Shown: positions 8,790-17,813 of the stretch, piece by piece
How positions within the stretch are numbered: position 1 is the first letter of the stretch
Layout: each line of letters starts with the position of its first letter
DNA from: Mesorhizobium sangaii
GTDB lineage: Bacteria; Pseudomonadota; Alphaproteobacteria; Rhizobiales; Rhizobiaceae
Length of the DNA: 64,000 nt
Direction: 5' to 3'
Assembly (NCBI RefSeq): GCF_014207355.1
Contig: NZ_JACHEF010000007.1
Span: 1-64,000 of the forward strand
Translations under genes and position numbers: made by a program
The notes under the pieces: model-generated
The model's database searches: none
What the model saw: only the letters and a program-made list of their open reading frames with translations
Told to the model about the DNA's origin: nothing

Positions 8790-10238
8790 CTACTTCTTCC
8801 TCACTGGCGCAAGGATATCGAAAGGCAGGTCGTTCTTCTGCTCCGATGGTGTCCGCGCATAGGTCTCAGTGTCCGCGGTTTCTGGTGCGTTAAACTCGGA
8901 TCGTGCATAGGCCGTCGCTTGCTTTGCCGGCTGAAGACCCATCGTTTTCAGCAATTGACCTGTCGCAGCCAGAAGCCGGTATTGGGCGAACAGCGATGCA
9001 TAGGATGCTGTGTCCGCCAGCGTTGCCGTGTTGAACCGCGTATTCTGCGCATCGAGCACGTCGAGCAGCGATCGTTGCCCTACCTTGAATTGCTCGCGGT
9101 AGGACGAAACCAGCTTTTCACTGGAAGCGGCTTGCAGCCTGAGCGTCTTTGCAAGGTCGGCTTGCCGGAAACGGCGATCCCATGACGTGCGGACAGCCTC
9201 CTCGATTTCACGCAAGACCTGGTGATAGGCAAGCCGCTGTTCGCTGGCACGGCGGATCTGTTCCTGTTCATTGGCCTTGTCTATGCCGCCTCGATAAAGG
9301 TTCCAACGCAGCACCAGACGCGCCTGCAGGTCACTGGCGTCGCCATTGTCGCCGTCAATGTCATACCCTCCCCTGGCACGGCCTTCGGCCAGGACTTCGG
9401 GGCCGTATTTCGCCCGGGCCGCATCCACCATGGAAGCAGCAGCGGCGATATCGCTGGTGGCCATGTGAACGCGTGGATTGTTCTGTCGTGCCAGGCCCAG
9501 CGCATCATCAAGTGACCTCGGCAGTGCGGCGGCGACATCACCAGGCCTCGATGCATCGACCAGCGGCTTCCCGACGGTCTTGAAGAACCGGATCCTGGAG
9601 GCTTCCAGTTCTTCGGTCGCCTCCTGCATGCGTGCCTTGGCTGCGAACAGACGCTCTTCGGCCTGCTGCCGGTCGGCCTCGTTCAGCGCCCCGCCCGAGA
9701 TGCCTTGCCGGATGTCGCCGAGTATCGCCTGATGGAAACCCAGGTTCTTCTTGGCTTCGGCGACGATCGAAGCCTGCAGCATGTATTCAAGATAGTCCTG
9801 GACGACCGACAGACCGATGAATTCCGAGCGCTCCAGCACCCGGAAGGACGCTCCGTCGACCCGCGATGCCTGGCGGTTCAATTCCGCCCGCCGCGCTCCG
9901 CTGTCGAATAGCTTCTGTGTAACCACCAGATCCGCTTCTGCCGGATAGAGCGAATCGTCCTCTATCGACAGTGAGCGCCGGGACGAATTGTCGAGGCGAC
10001 GAACTCCGGCCGATGCCTCGACATCGACACTTGGAAGATAAAGGCCCTTGGCCTGCCGCAATTCGAACTCGATTGCTTCGCGGTTTTCAATTGCCTGTCC
10101 AATCTCGGGATTGGATTCCACAGCAACAGCCATCGCCTCCTTGAGCGTGAGCGCATGAGCACTCGCGCAGGTCAGCATTGTAGCCGCCATCAAAAGACCA
10201 AGGCGCTTGCCGACGGCCGAGATGCTTGTTTTATTCAT
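8790..10238 (-). CDS. TolC-family outer-membrane channel (LapE-like)
   Basis: The 482-aa protein is the outer-membrane exit duct of the type I system; in Lap systems this pore also holds the adhesin's N-terminus. The start is set at 'MNKTSISAVGKR' (ATG at 10236-10238) because a clean signal peptide follows ('LGLLMAATMLTCASAHA') and an AGGGTGGG ribosome-binding site precedes it; a longer frame to 10328 adds 30 unlikely residues. Duplicated TolC halves are visible: 'LTLKEAMAVAVESNPEIGQA' and 'SLDDALGLARQNNPRVHMA', with the typical 'YREQFKVGQRSLLDVLDAQN' in the second. It is the first gene of the leftward secretion operon. Confidence 0.92.
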   Translation of the reverse strand: MNKTSISAVGKRLGLLMAATMLTCASAHALTLKEAMAVAVESNPEIGQAIENREAIEFELRQAKGLYLPSVDVEASAGVRRLDNSSRRSLSIEDDSLYPAEADLVVTQKLFDSGARRAELNRQASRVDGASFRVLERSEFIGLSVVQDYLEYMLQASIVAEAKKNLGFHQAILGDIRQGISGGALNEADRQQAEERLFAAKARMQEATEELEASRIRFFKTVGKPLVDASRPGDVAAALPRSLDDALGLARQNNPRVHMATSDIAAAASMVDAARAKYGPEVLAEGRARGGYDIDGDNGDASDLQARLVLRWNLYRGGIDKANEQEQIRRASEQRLAYHQVLREIEEAVRTSWDRRFRQADLAKTLRLQAASSEKLVSSYREQFKVGQRSLLDVLDAQNTRFNTATLADTASYASLFAQYRLLAATGQLLKTMGLQPAKQATAYARSEFNAPETADTETYARTPSEQKNDLPFDILAPVRKK

Positions 10239-10604
10239 ATAACCCACCCTAAAGTTTCCCCCAGCACCCTTATTCGCGAGCGCTACACCAAGCCAAGGCC
10301 TGCCTCCGAGAACTATCCACAGTTTCACGAAATGTGTGAGGAATTATTGAATTAGCTGCTGCTAAATCGATGATTCAGGCCACAAGATTGTTAAATGTAA
10401 CAAAAATGGCACATAAGCATAGACCCCCTGCGATCGTATCCTGACGCTGCCAAGTGGGGAAAAGGACAAAAAACGGAAGGTGGTTAACCAAGGCGCGGAG
10501 AATCAAGCAGGGACAGCCGCTATTTGCGACCAAACCGAAGGCAGATCGCTGTTACAGCAGTTTTCGGGGGGTCAAGGATTGATTGAGTGAACGGACTGCG
10601 TTTC
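10239..10604. promoter_or_regulatory. Intergenic region holding the secretion-operon promoter
   Basis: This 366-bp gap lies upstream of the TolC-like gene and downstream of an IalB-family gene, both leftward. It should contain the secretion operon promoter. A-rich blocks occur around 10390-10420. No credible ORF, RNA or repeat was found. Confidence 0.4.
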
Positions 10605-11138
10605 TCAACGTGCGTTTAGCGCAGCCATGCGGTCGAGCGCCGAGGTCAGGCCGCCAAGCGACACCGGAAATGTCAGCTGGGTCTCCGCATCCGTCGTGAC
10701 ATTGAGCTTCAGCACCGAGCCTCTTCTCATCTTTGCAAGCGTCGGCGGATCAATGGAAAACACCGCGATGCAACCCGTCGGCAGGCAGGTCCTGAACCGC
10801 TGCTGGGACAATGGCGGCTGATCGTCTATCTGGGGCGTTATGCCGGCATCGAGCAATATGCCGAAGGGCAGAAGCAGGGTGGCCGTTGCAGAACCATCCG
10901 CACGCCTCTGAAGCTCCACGGCAAGAAGCCTTTGGCCGTTCTGCTGAACCTGGTCCTGCGAAAGCGAACAGGTCTTTGCATTCTCCCGAACGGAGCAGGC
11001 AACGCTCCAGTCCTGGAAGACTTCGCGCAGGGACGACGGTCCATCTGGAAGAGCCCCCTTCTGCTGCGCCGACGCGGGCGATATCAAAGAGAATAGGACT
11101 GCCTCGCATGTGGAGACGGCCTTGAGGCCACGCTTCAT
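10605..11138 (-). CDS. IalB-family (invasion-associated locus B) periplasmic protein
   Basis: IalB-family proteins are small secreted or periplasmic proteins of rhizobia and Bartonella; their biochemistry is not settled. The 177-aa product begins 'MKRGLKAVSTCEAVLF', with a signal peptide ending near 'SPASA'. Family marks are 'FQDWSVACS', 'KTCSLSQ', 'LLPFGILLDAGITPQID', 'RTCLPTGCIAVF' and 'SLGGLTSALD'. The start at 11138 makes a 4-bp ATGA overlap with the DUF4189 gene, so the two are co-translated. A longer frame to 11291 overlaps that gene and is rejected. Confidence 0.85.
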   Translation of the reverse strand: MKRGLKAVSTCEAVLFSLISPASAQQKGALPDGPSSLREVFQDWSVACSVRENAKTCSLSQDQVQQNGQRLLAVELQRRADGSATATLLLPFGILLDAGITPQIDDQPPLSQQRFRTCLPTGCIAVFSIDPPTLAKMRRGSVLKLNVTTDAETQLTFPVSLGGLTSALDRMAALNAR

Positions 11139-11527
11139 GTACAGACCCACTCGCGGATCTTGCATTTGTCTCCTGCCGCCTGGCAGGCCTGCAAGGCGAG
11201 GTCTTCCGCTTCCCGGCGGGTCTGGGCAGACTTTGCGCCCCACGGCGTGAGCCGGTCGGCTGCCTTCTCGGCCACGGCCAGCGCACCGCAATGATTGTAA
11301 GGGAAGCCGGTCTGGTCGTCGTCATCCCAATGGCGGTGATTGCGGAACACGGCGACGACGGTGCAGTTCTGTCCGCCCGCGTTCTCGCAATGCTTGAGCG
11401 CGGTGTCCGACGCCTCTTGCCGCTTGTCGGCGCCCCAGAAGAAGCCGTATTTTACATCGGCACTGGAATAGGCGATCGCCGCCCAGATGCCTTTCTCCTG
11501 CTGAGGTGGCGGAGCAGGCAATGCCAA
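11135..11527 (-). CDS. DUF4189 family protein with an apparently disrupted start
   Basis: DUF4189 proteins are small secreted proteins of unknown function. The 'WAAIAYSSADVKYGFFWG' opening, a Cys pair ('CENAGGQNCTVVAVF') and the Cys-rich C-terminus ('CQAAGDKCKIREWVC') fit the family. In this frame the nearest start is a TTG at 11525-11527, which lacks a full signal peptide. Upstream, the same frame reads 'DLWLLFLALPAPP', a signal-peptide core, but is closed by a TGA at 11552-11554. A well-placed ATG with GGAGGA (11553-11555) is one frame off. Removing one base would give 'MRSG' followed by 'LWLLFLALPA'. Either a real frameshift or a sequence error is likely. Confidence 0.65.
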   Translation of the reverse strand: MALPAPPPQQEKGIWAAIAYSSADVKYGFFWGADKRQEASDTALKHCENAGGQNCTVVAVFRNHRHWDDDDQTGFPYNHCGALAVAEKAADRLTPWGAKSAQTRREAEDLALQACQAAGDKCKIREWVCT

Positions 11528-11579
11528 GAACAGTAGCCACAGATCCCGATCTCATCGTCAGCAATCCTCCGCAGGGTTA

Positions 11580-11683
11580 ATGCATGTCGCCCAAAAGTGG
11601 CCCCGGTTTTGGGACAACGACATGCATAAAAACAAAGACCTAAAACGCGTCGCCCGAATCCCTTTCGACGCGACGTGCTTTAG
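11580..11683. repeat. Two-hairpin intergenic repeat, copy 1
   Basis: The first hairpin has 10-bp arms ATGCATGTCG (11580-11589) and CGACATGCAT (11618-11627), with inner CCCAAAA/TTTTGGG pairing. After a short AAAACAAAGAC linker the second imperfect hairpin runs from CTAAAACGCGTCG to CGACGTGCTTTAG. A near-identical copy is at 39511-39614, with degenerate or half copies at 4569 and 53389. It lies between two genes that both run leftward. Confidence 0.85.
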
Positions 11684-11701
11684 TGCCATGGCTTCGCCTT
11701 C

Positions 11702-12370
11702 TTACTTCGCCGCCGAAGCAACGGAGATCACCACGCAGCTGTTGCCTGTCGGCAGGAGAAGGGCTTCCCCCGCGTTGCCGCCAAGCTCGTAGACCTCGAC
11801 CCGGCCGAGGTGGTCGGTGATCTTGCTGCCTCTGGGAAGAATGGACGGGATGTCGGTGCAGGGGCTGGCGAACGGCGCCACCCGCACCATCGCCCCCTCG
11901 CAACCCGAAGCGGTGGGCGATGCGAAGACGACGCCGGCGGCCGGCCCGCTATATCGTTCAGTCGCATAGTCCATGCCGACAAAGGCCTGGACAGCGTGTT
12001 TGTCGGCGGCCTGGTCGTTCCACAATGATTTGACGCTGTATTTCGTGCCGGTCGTCAAAATCTGTCCGAGCACCGGAAAGATCGTCGAACAGGCCTGCAC
12101 GCCGGCTTGCTTGACGTGCTGTAGGAAGGGCGTGTCCGGAAGCGCCAGGTTGGCTGTCTCGGGCTGCGCGGCCGTCGCGCTGCCGACCAGGTTGGTAATC
12201 GCGGCATAGTTCCCGGCGACGAAGCCAAGGCCCGCCACGACCAGCGCCAACAGTGAAAATCCGAGGAGGCGCGGCCACCGCCGCCGCGCGGGTTCGACGA
12301 GTCTGCGCCTATCCGCCTCGACGGCCGGGCTGCTTCGTTTTGCGGACGTCAACTGGTCCTGCTGGCTCAT
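11702..12370 (-). CDS. Membrane-anchored protein of unknown function in the trimeric adhesin operon
   Basis: This is a 222-aa protein I do not recognise. Residues 1-35 are charged and cytoplasmic ('VEPARRRWPRL'). One membrane helix follows at ~36-58 ('LLGFSLLALVVAGLGFVAG'). The rest should be periplasmic, with Cys at 'ACSTIFP', 'SGCEGAM', 'SPCTDIP' and 'NSCVVIS', suggesting disulfides. It starts 13 bp after the IalB-like gene and is thus the third gene of the adhesin operon. An accessory role in adhesin assembly is possible but rests only on position. Confidence 0.7.
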   Translation of the reverse strand: MSQQDQLTSAKRSSPAVEADRRRLVEPARRRWPRLLGFSLLALVVAGLGFVAGNYAAITNLVGSATAAQPETANLALPDTPFLQHVKQAGVQACSTIFPVLGQILTTGTKYSVKSLWNDQAADKHAVQAFVGMDYATERYSGPAAGVVFASPTASGCEGAMVRVAPFASPCTDIPSILPRGSKITDHLGRVEVYELGGNAGEALLLPTGNSCVVISVASAAK

Positions 12371-12383
12371 GATGCTGCCCCGG

Positions 12384-12959
12384 TTATTTGACTGGCGAAA
12401 GGGCGTCTGTCAGCCCCTTGAGTGTTGCGGTCACGGTGATCGTCTGGCCGTCGACGGTCGAGTAGGAGATCGCCGGCGTCGCATTCTGCGAGATCTGTTG
12501 GCGCATCACGGGCCCCACCGGCAACATCCCGACACAGACCATTTCGTTGCAGCCGTTCAGGTGAACGTCGATCGCCTCGCTCCGCCCCTCGAACTTCAGC
12601 GACACCAGGCCGTCGCTCTTGGCGTTCGGCGCGGTGCGCAGGATCATGTACGGCTTGCCGTCCTGCGTGGCGGCCAGCGACCAGCTGAAGGCCATCTTGC
12701 CGGACGTGTCCTCGATGACCTGCGAGACATTGCAGACCTTCTTGCGAGCTTTGAGGTTCTCGTCGCAGATCAGTGTCCAATTTCCGAAGGGACGGATGGT
12801 GCGCTGGTAGTCCCCAAGCTTCACTTCGGGAGGCACCGCCACGTCCGAGGGCTTGATCCTGTATTGCGAGGCAACCTGCCCGGCAGCCGGCGCGAGCCCG
12901 CCGCAAAGCGCCAGGCAAGTCAGCACGGCAAAGCGGGCAAGGCTGGTTTGCCTGTTCAT
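12384..12959 (-). CDS. IalB-family periplasmic protein downstream of the trimeric adhesin
   Basis: The 191-aa product has a signal peptide ('FAVLTCLALCGGLAPAAG') and IalB features: 'PFGNWTLICDENL', 'KKVCNVSQVIED', a paired Cys segment 'LNGCNEMVCVGMLP' and 'ATLKGLTDAL' at the end. It shares these landmarks with the IalB-like protein at 10605-11138, so the locus has two divergent family members. It starts 7 bp after the trimeric autotransporter gene, so the two are surely co-transcribed. A periplasmic role during adhesin biogenesis is plausible but unproven. Confidence 0.85.
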   Translation of the reverse strand: MNRQTSLARFAVLTCLALCGGLAPAAGQVASQYRIKPSDVAVPPEVKLGDYQRTIRPFGNWTLICDENLKARKKVCNVSQVIEDTSGKMAFSWSLAATQDGKPYMILRTAPNAKSDGLVSLKFEGRSEAIDVHLNGCNEMVCVGMLPVGPVMRQQISQNATPAISYSTVDGQTITVTATLKGLTDALSPVK

Positions 12960-12966
12960 TCCCGCC

Positions 12967-15900
12967 TCAGTTCAGTGTGAAGCTGAGGCCGGCGCCAACA
13001 CCGACATGTCCCCCCGCGGCCGTGCCGGACAGGTTGCCACGGATGCGGCCATCCTCGCTGGTGTAGCCCGCACCGAAGGCAAAGGCGCCGGCGTCCCGCC
13101 AGAAGCCGCCACCCGCCGCGACGCTCAGCTTTCCGGGACGGTCATCGTAGCGCAGCGAGGCGGCGGCGAGCCCGATCGCTGCCGCCTGCCGTGCCTCGTC
13201 ACGTATGCCGCTGATATCCTGATTGAGCTGGCTCAGCTTCTGGTCGGTGTAATCATTGGCCTGCTGCAAGGTCGTGACGGCCACTTTGTCGGTGTAGTCG
13301 TTGGATGCATCGATGGCGTAGGCCACACGGTTGTCGGTATAGCTCTTGGTCTCGGTTATGCCCTTGTTCAACTGGTTGACATTGACCGCATCGGTGCCGG
13401 CGACACCGGGACCGACATTCGAGATGACCACCGGCGCGTTCACGTCTCCGCCCTGCAGCGTGATGCTGTTCTTTTTGCTGCCGTCCGGATTGGTGTCATA
13501 CACCACCGCATTCTGGGTGAGGTTTCCGACGCCGTCTTTCAGGTCCTCGATCGCCGTGTTCGTGGCGAAAAGCTGGGAGCCGTTTACCGCGTCGGTGCTG
13601 CCGGCCGAAACACGCCCGGCGGCGACATTGGTGATCGTCCTTTCGGCGCCGGCGGCGCCGACGCTGACGGTTCCGGCCGGAGCCGTCCCGGCATAGGCAT
13701 AGGTCTTGCCGTTGATGGTGGTGCTGGAGGTGCCGACCGCGGTCTGCGTCACCGAGCCCGAGCCCAGCGCCACGTCATTGGCATTGTTGGCCTTGGCGCC
13801 CTGGCCGAGCGCCACGGCACCTTGGCCCGTGGCTGTCGAACCATTGCCGGCGGCAAGGCTATTGGTGCCACTGGCCACGCTGGCTGGTCCGATAGCCACG
13901 CTGTCGGTGCCGCTGGCGGTCGAATCGGCCAGCGTCGAATTGGCGTGGAAATATTTGATGCCGGCGCCATTGTTGATGTTGGTCAGCGCATTATTGACGG
14001 CCGTGAACCCGTCATAGACAGTGGAGTAGGTGTTGCCCTGGATCGTATAGGTCGGCCCGGTGATCGAACCGTCGGGATTGACCGTGGTGCTGCCGCCGAA
14101 CAGGTTGCTGATGTTTTGCGACACACCGCGAAGCTGCGAGACGTTGACGGCATCGGTGTTGGCCGAGCCCGCCGCGACGTTGGTGAGCTTGCGTTCGGCT
14201 CCCGCGCCGCCGATCGACACCTCGCCGACCGAGGTCTGCGGGGCGGTGAGCGCAAAGGCCGTGTAGCCGGCCTGAGCGCCGACCGTGGTGACGGACTGAG
14301 CGCCCAGCGCGACGCTGTTGACGAAGGTGCTGTTGGCGCCGGCGCCGAGCGCCACCGACTGGATGCCGGACGCCAGTGAATTGGTGCCGAGCGCCAGTCC
14401 GTCGGCGAGCATGACATGGGCGTTCTGGCCGATGGCCGTTCCGCCGGGCGCCGTCTGGTCGACGATGGCGCCGTTGCCGATGCCGACACCATTGTCGCCG
14501 TTGACGACCGTCGTCGGGCCGACAGCAACCGACTCGGCGCCCACCGCGAGCGAGTCGCCGGCCGTCGAATTGGCATGGAAATACTTGGTCGACGTCGCCG
14601 AGACCGAGGCGATCACCCCCTGCAGCTGGCGCACGGTGACTGCATCCTGCGCTTGCGTGCCGTCGGCCACATTGGTGATCTGGCGGTAGGACGTGGCGGT
14701 GCCGACCGACACGGCGCCGAGCAGCGTCTTGTCGGTGGTGTTGTACTGGATGAAGTTGGATGAACCGGCCGCTATCTGGCCGGTGGCGGGCGCCACGGCC
14801 CGGTCGGACACGGAACCCGAACCAAGCGCCACGCTGCCGTCGATGCTGGCCAGTGTGCCGCGGCCGAGCGCCAGCCCGCTGGCGCCGGTCGCGGTCGCCT
14901 GGTAGCCGACAGCGGTGGAACCGACCCCTTGCGCGAAGGAATCGGTTGGCGCCAGTCCGGCCTCGTTGGTGCGGGCGTAGCGGATACCTATGCCGTTGGC
15001 GTCGGTATAGGCGGTCGAGGTGTCGCCGGCGATGTTGTTGATCGTGTTGCCAAGATTGGTGATGGAGCCGCCGATATTGGCAATGGCCGTGGTGTTGGCG
15101 GTCACCTGCTGGTTGGTGGCGAACAGTTGCGAGCCGTTGACCGCGTCGGTCGAGCCGCCATTCAACTGTCCGGCCGCGACGTTCTGGACCTGGCGCTCGG
15201 CCCCAGCCGACCCGACCGAGAAGGCGCCCGCCGGAGTGCCGCCGGCAAAGGTGTAGGCAGTGCCGCCGATCGTGGCTCCGCCGACATTGGTCGTTGCTCC
15301 TGACGTCGAATTCAGGCCGATCGCCGCATCGCCGGCATTGTTGGCCACGGCGTTGGGTCCGACCGCGACGGAATTCGTTCCAAGGGCCTGGGAATCCGGC
15401 AGGGCCGAATTGGCGTGGAAATACTTGATGCCGCCGCCGACATTGATGTTGTTGACGACGGCGCCGATGGCATCGACCGCCTGGTTGGTGGCGAAGAGCT
15501 GCGAGCCGTTGACCGCGTCGGTCGACGTCAAGCTGATCCGCCCCGCCGCCAGATTGGTGAGCGTGCGCTCCGCACCTGGCGCGCCGATGCTGACCGTCGA
15601 GGTCGGATTGGTGCCCTGGAAGGCATAGGTCGTGCCGTTGACCACGGCGCTTGCCGTGCCGACCGCCGCCGTGGTCACGGAACCGGAGCCCAGCGCCACG
15701 TCGCCGGAGCTTGCGGCCGCGGTAGCGCCGTTGCCCAGCGCGACATTGCCTGCGAGGCCGGCGGCACCAGCAGTCGAGCCATTGCCCAGGGCAACAGAGC
15801 CCTGCCCGATCGCCTTGTTGTTGTTGCCGATGGCGACAGCGCCCGCCGCCATATTGGCCGCGGTGGCGCTCGCCGTGCCATCGCTGTTGGCGATGTTGTT

Positions 15901-17613
15901 GGCGCCGCCAGTAAAGGCGCCGGTGCCGCTGGCATAACTGGGATCGCCGATGGCGACCGCGCCGTCACCAAAGGCTGTGTTGCCGGAGCCGATGGCGACG
16001 GCCGCGCCGCCATCGGCGTTCGCGCCGGTGCCGATGGCGACGGAGTCGGCGGTGATCGCGCCAGCGGCGGTGCCGATGGCGATGGCATTCACGTCGAGTG
16101 TCACCGCGCCCGCTCCGAGCGCTGTCGAGGCCGCTCCTGTCGCGGTGGCCGTTACACCAATGGCGATGGAACTATCGCCTGCGGCAGTGGCCACACGGCC
16201 ACCGGCGAACGCACGGTTCCCGCTTGCCTTGGCGCTGTCACCAACCGCGGTGGAGTTCGCACCCGTCGCGCTGGACTGGAAGCCCACGGCGCTCGATTCG
16301 GTGCCGCTGGCTACGGTGCCGATGCCAAGCGCGCTGCTGCCAGGTCCGCCGGCGTTGGCGCTGACGCCGGCAGCGAGAGAATTGTTTCCTGCCGCAGTTG
16401 CTCCGGACCCGAACGAGGAGGCGTTTGCGCCGCTGGCGACGGCGACGTTACCAACCGCTGTGCTGGCGGTGCCACTCGCAATTGAGGTGGTGCCCATGGC
16501 GATGGCGTCTTGCGCGCTCGCATTGGCTTGCTTGCCGACCGCCGTGCCGTCTACACCGCTCGCAGTGGCGCCCAGGCCCAGCGCACTAGCGTTCGCGGCG
16601 GTCGCCGCGGCGTTGTTGCCGAGTGCGGTGGCGGACACGCCCGTGGCCTGGGATCCCGAGCCAGCCGCGACCGAGCCGATACCGCTCGACACAGCCTGGT
16701 TACCCAGCGCCAATGCGAAATCGGCCGAAGCATTGGTGCTGGAGCCGAGCGCTGTCGCGTTCAGCCCTGTCGCGCTGGCCGATTTGCCCAAGGCAACGGC
16801 ACTATCCTTGTTGGCAACAGATGCCCAGCCTCCGGCGAACGAAAAGTTGCCGCTGGCCAAGGAGCTGGTGCCGACGGCAGTGGAATTGCCTCCCGAAGCG
16901 ACGGAGAAAGTACCCAAGGCGTTGGCGCCAGCCGCTATGGCTTGGGCCTGAACACCGAGCGCTACGGAATTGACGCCGTTTGAGATCGTGCCTTGGCCCA
17001 GAGCCATAGCGCCGCCTGTGCCTGTGGCCTGTGCGTTCAGGCCGAGAGCCACCGCATATTGCGCCGACGAAACGGATGAACGTCCTACCGCGATAGCGTC
17101 GGCCTGGGATGCCGTGACATCCGTACCGATGCCGATTGCGCTCGTCGCAGTACTACCTGTTCCGGCCACGGTTCGTGAGCCAAGATAGATGGAGTTGATC
17201 TGGGAGGCGAGCGACTGGAAGCCGATCGCAACGGCATTCTGGGCGCCCGCGCTGGCATTGGTGCCCTCAGCTATCGAGTCGGCTCCGTTTTGCACGGCTC
17301 CGGATCCAAACGCGATACCGCGTATCCCGTTCGCCGTGCCACCGCCGCCGAAAACCTGTGCTGATGCCGGCGTGGCGATGCCGCCCAATACGATCGCACC
17401 CAGCGCCGCCGCCAGCGCCCTGCCGCTGCCGAGCATGCCGAGTCCGGATCCCTTGCGGCGCATGCCGAGCACGCGATAGGCCATTCGCAGCACCGCCATC
17501 AGGCGGCGGCGGATCGAGCGCGAGCCATGATCGGCGCCGGCGATCCAATGCCCGGCGAAATGCCCTGCCTGACGCTGAACAAACGCACCGTTCGAAATGA
17601 GATTGTCGGTCAT
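12967..17613 (-). CDS. Trimeric autotransporter adhesin (YadA/BadA type)
   Basis: The 1548-aa protein is a type Vc trimeric surface adhesin. The long N-terminus (~90 residues) has an extended signal with a hydrophobic segment ('ALAAALGAIVLGGIATPASA'). Residues ~95-1400 are YadA-head 14-residue repeats ('AxAxGxxAxAxG', e.g. 'NSTAVGTSSLASGNFSFAGG'), interrupted by several neck/connector units ('ERTLTNLAAGRISLTSTDAV', 'DAVNGSQLFATN') and three or more 'GIKYFHANS' blocks. The C-terminus has a short coiled-coil stalk ('ISGIRDEARQAAAIGLAAAS') and the YadA anchor ending 'VGVGAGLSFTLN', with terminal Asn rather than an aromatic residue. It heads a leftward operon with an IalB protein and a membrane protein. 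Confidence 0.95.
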   Translation of the reverse strand: MTDNLISNGAFVQRQAGHFAGHWIAGADHGSRSIRRRLMAVLRMAYRVLGMRRKGSGLGMLGSGRALAAALGAIVLGGIATPASAQVFGGGGTANGIRGIAFGSGAVQNGADSIAEGTNASAGAQNAVAIGFQSLASQINSIYLGSRTVAGTGSTATSAIGIGTDVTASQADAIAVGRSSVSSAQYAVALGLNAQATGTGGAMALGQGTISNGVNSVALGVQAQAIAAGANALGTFSVASGGNSTAVGTSSLASGNFSFAGGWASVANKDSAVALGKSASATGLNATALGSSTNASADFALALGNQAVSSGIGSVAAGSGSQATGVSATALGNNAAATAANASALGLGATASGVDGTAVGKQANASAQDAIAMGTTSIASGTASTAVGNVAVASGANASSFGSGATAAGNNSLAAGVSANAGGPGSSALGIGTVASGTESSAVGFQSSATGANSTAVGDSAKASGNRAFAGGRVATAAGDSSIAIGVTATATGAASTALGAGAVTLDVNAIAIGTAAGAITADSVAIGTGANADGGAAVAIGSGNTAFGDGAVAIGDPSYASGTGAFTGGANNIANSDGTASATAANMAAGAVAIGNNNKAIGQGSVALGNGSTAGAAGLAGNVALGNGATAAASSGDVALGSGSVTTAAVGTASAVVNGTTYAFQGTNPTSTVSIGAPGAERTLTNLAAGRISLTSTDAVNGSQLFATNQAVDAIGAVVNNINVGGGIKYFHANSALPDSQALGTNSVAVGPNAVANNAGDAAIGLNSTSGATTNVGGATIGGTAYTFAGGTPAGAFSVGSAGAERQVQNVAAGQLNGGSTDAVNGSQLFATNQQVTANTTAIANIGGSITNLGNTINNIAGDTSTAYTDANGIGIRYARTNEAGLAPTDSFAQGVGSTAVGYQATATGASGLALGRGTLASIDGSVALGSGSVSDRAVAPATGQIAAGSSNFIQYNTTDKTLLGAVSVGTATSYRQITNVADGTQAQDAVTVRQLQGVIASVSATSTKYFHANSTAGDSLAVGAESVAVGPTTVVNGDNGVGIGNGAIVDQTAPGGTAIGQNAHVMLADGLALGTNSLASGIQSVALGAGANSTFVNSVALGAQSVTTVGAQAGYTAFALTAPQTSVGEVSIGGAGAERKLTNVAAGSANTDAVNVSQLRGVSQNISNLFGGSTTVNPDGSITGPTYTIQGNTYSTVYDGFTAVNNALTNINNGAGIKYFHANSTLADSTASGTDSVAIGPASVASGTNSLAAGNGSTATGQGAVALGQGAKANNANDVALGSGSVTQTAVGTSSTTINGKTYAYAGTAPAGTVSVGAAGAERTITNVAAGRVSAGSTDAVNGSQLFATNTAIEDLKDGVGNLTQNAVVYDTNPDGSKKNSITLQGGDVNAPVVISNVGPGVAGTDAVNVNQLNKGITETKSYTDNRVAYAIDASNDYTDKVAVTTLQQANDYTDQKLSQLNQDISGIRDEARQAAAIGLAAASLRYDDRPGKLSVAAGGGFWRDAGAFAFGAGYTSEDGRIRGNLSGTAAGGHVGVGAGLSFTLN

Positions 17614-17813
17614 GGTCCCTCTCCGCTGGCCGACATGGAAATGTCAGACAATTCCAGCTCAACGCAGGAAGACATGATTCCGGCCTGCCGTATTTCAGGA
17701 AATTGCTGTCTCGTGAGAAAAGAGGGGAGCAACTCGGCGGGAGTTAACAGTTAGTTACTTTAGTTCACGCTTGGATAAGCGACAATTGAACAACATTTCG
17801 GATGATGTTTTGC

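Noticed and set aside
12853-17188. Long plus-strand frames opposite the trimeric adhesin (up to ~508 aa)
   Set aside because: They arise from the periodic G+C-rich YadA repeats read backwards; compositions are skewed and no domain is seen.
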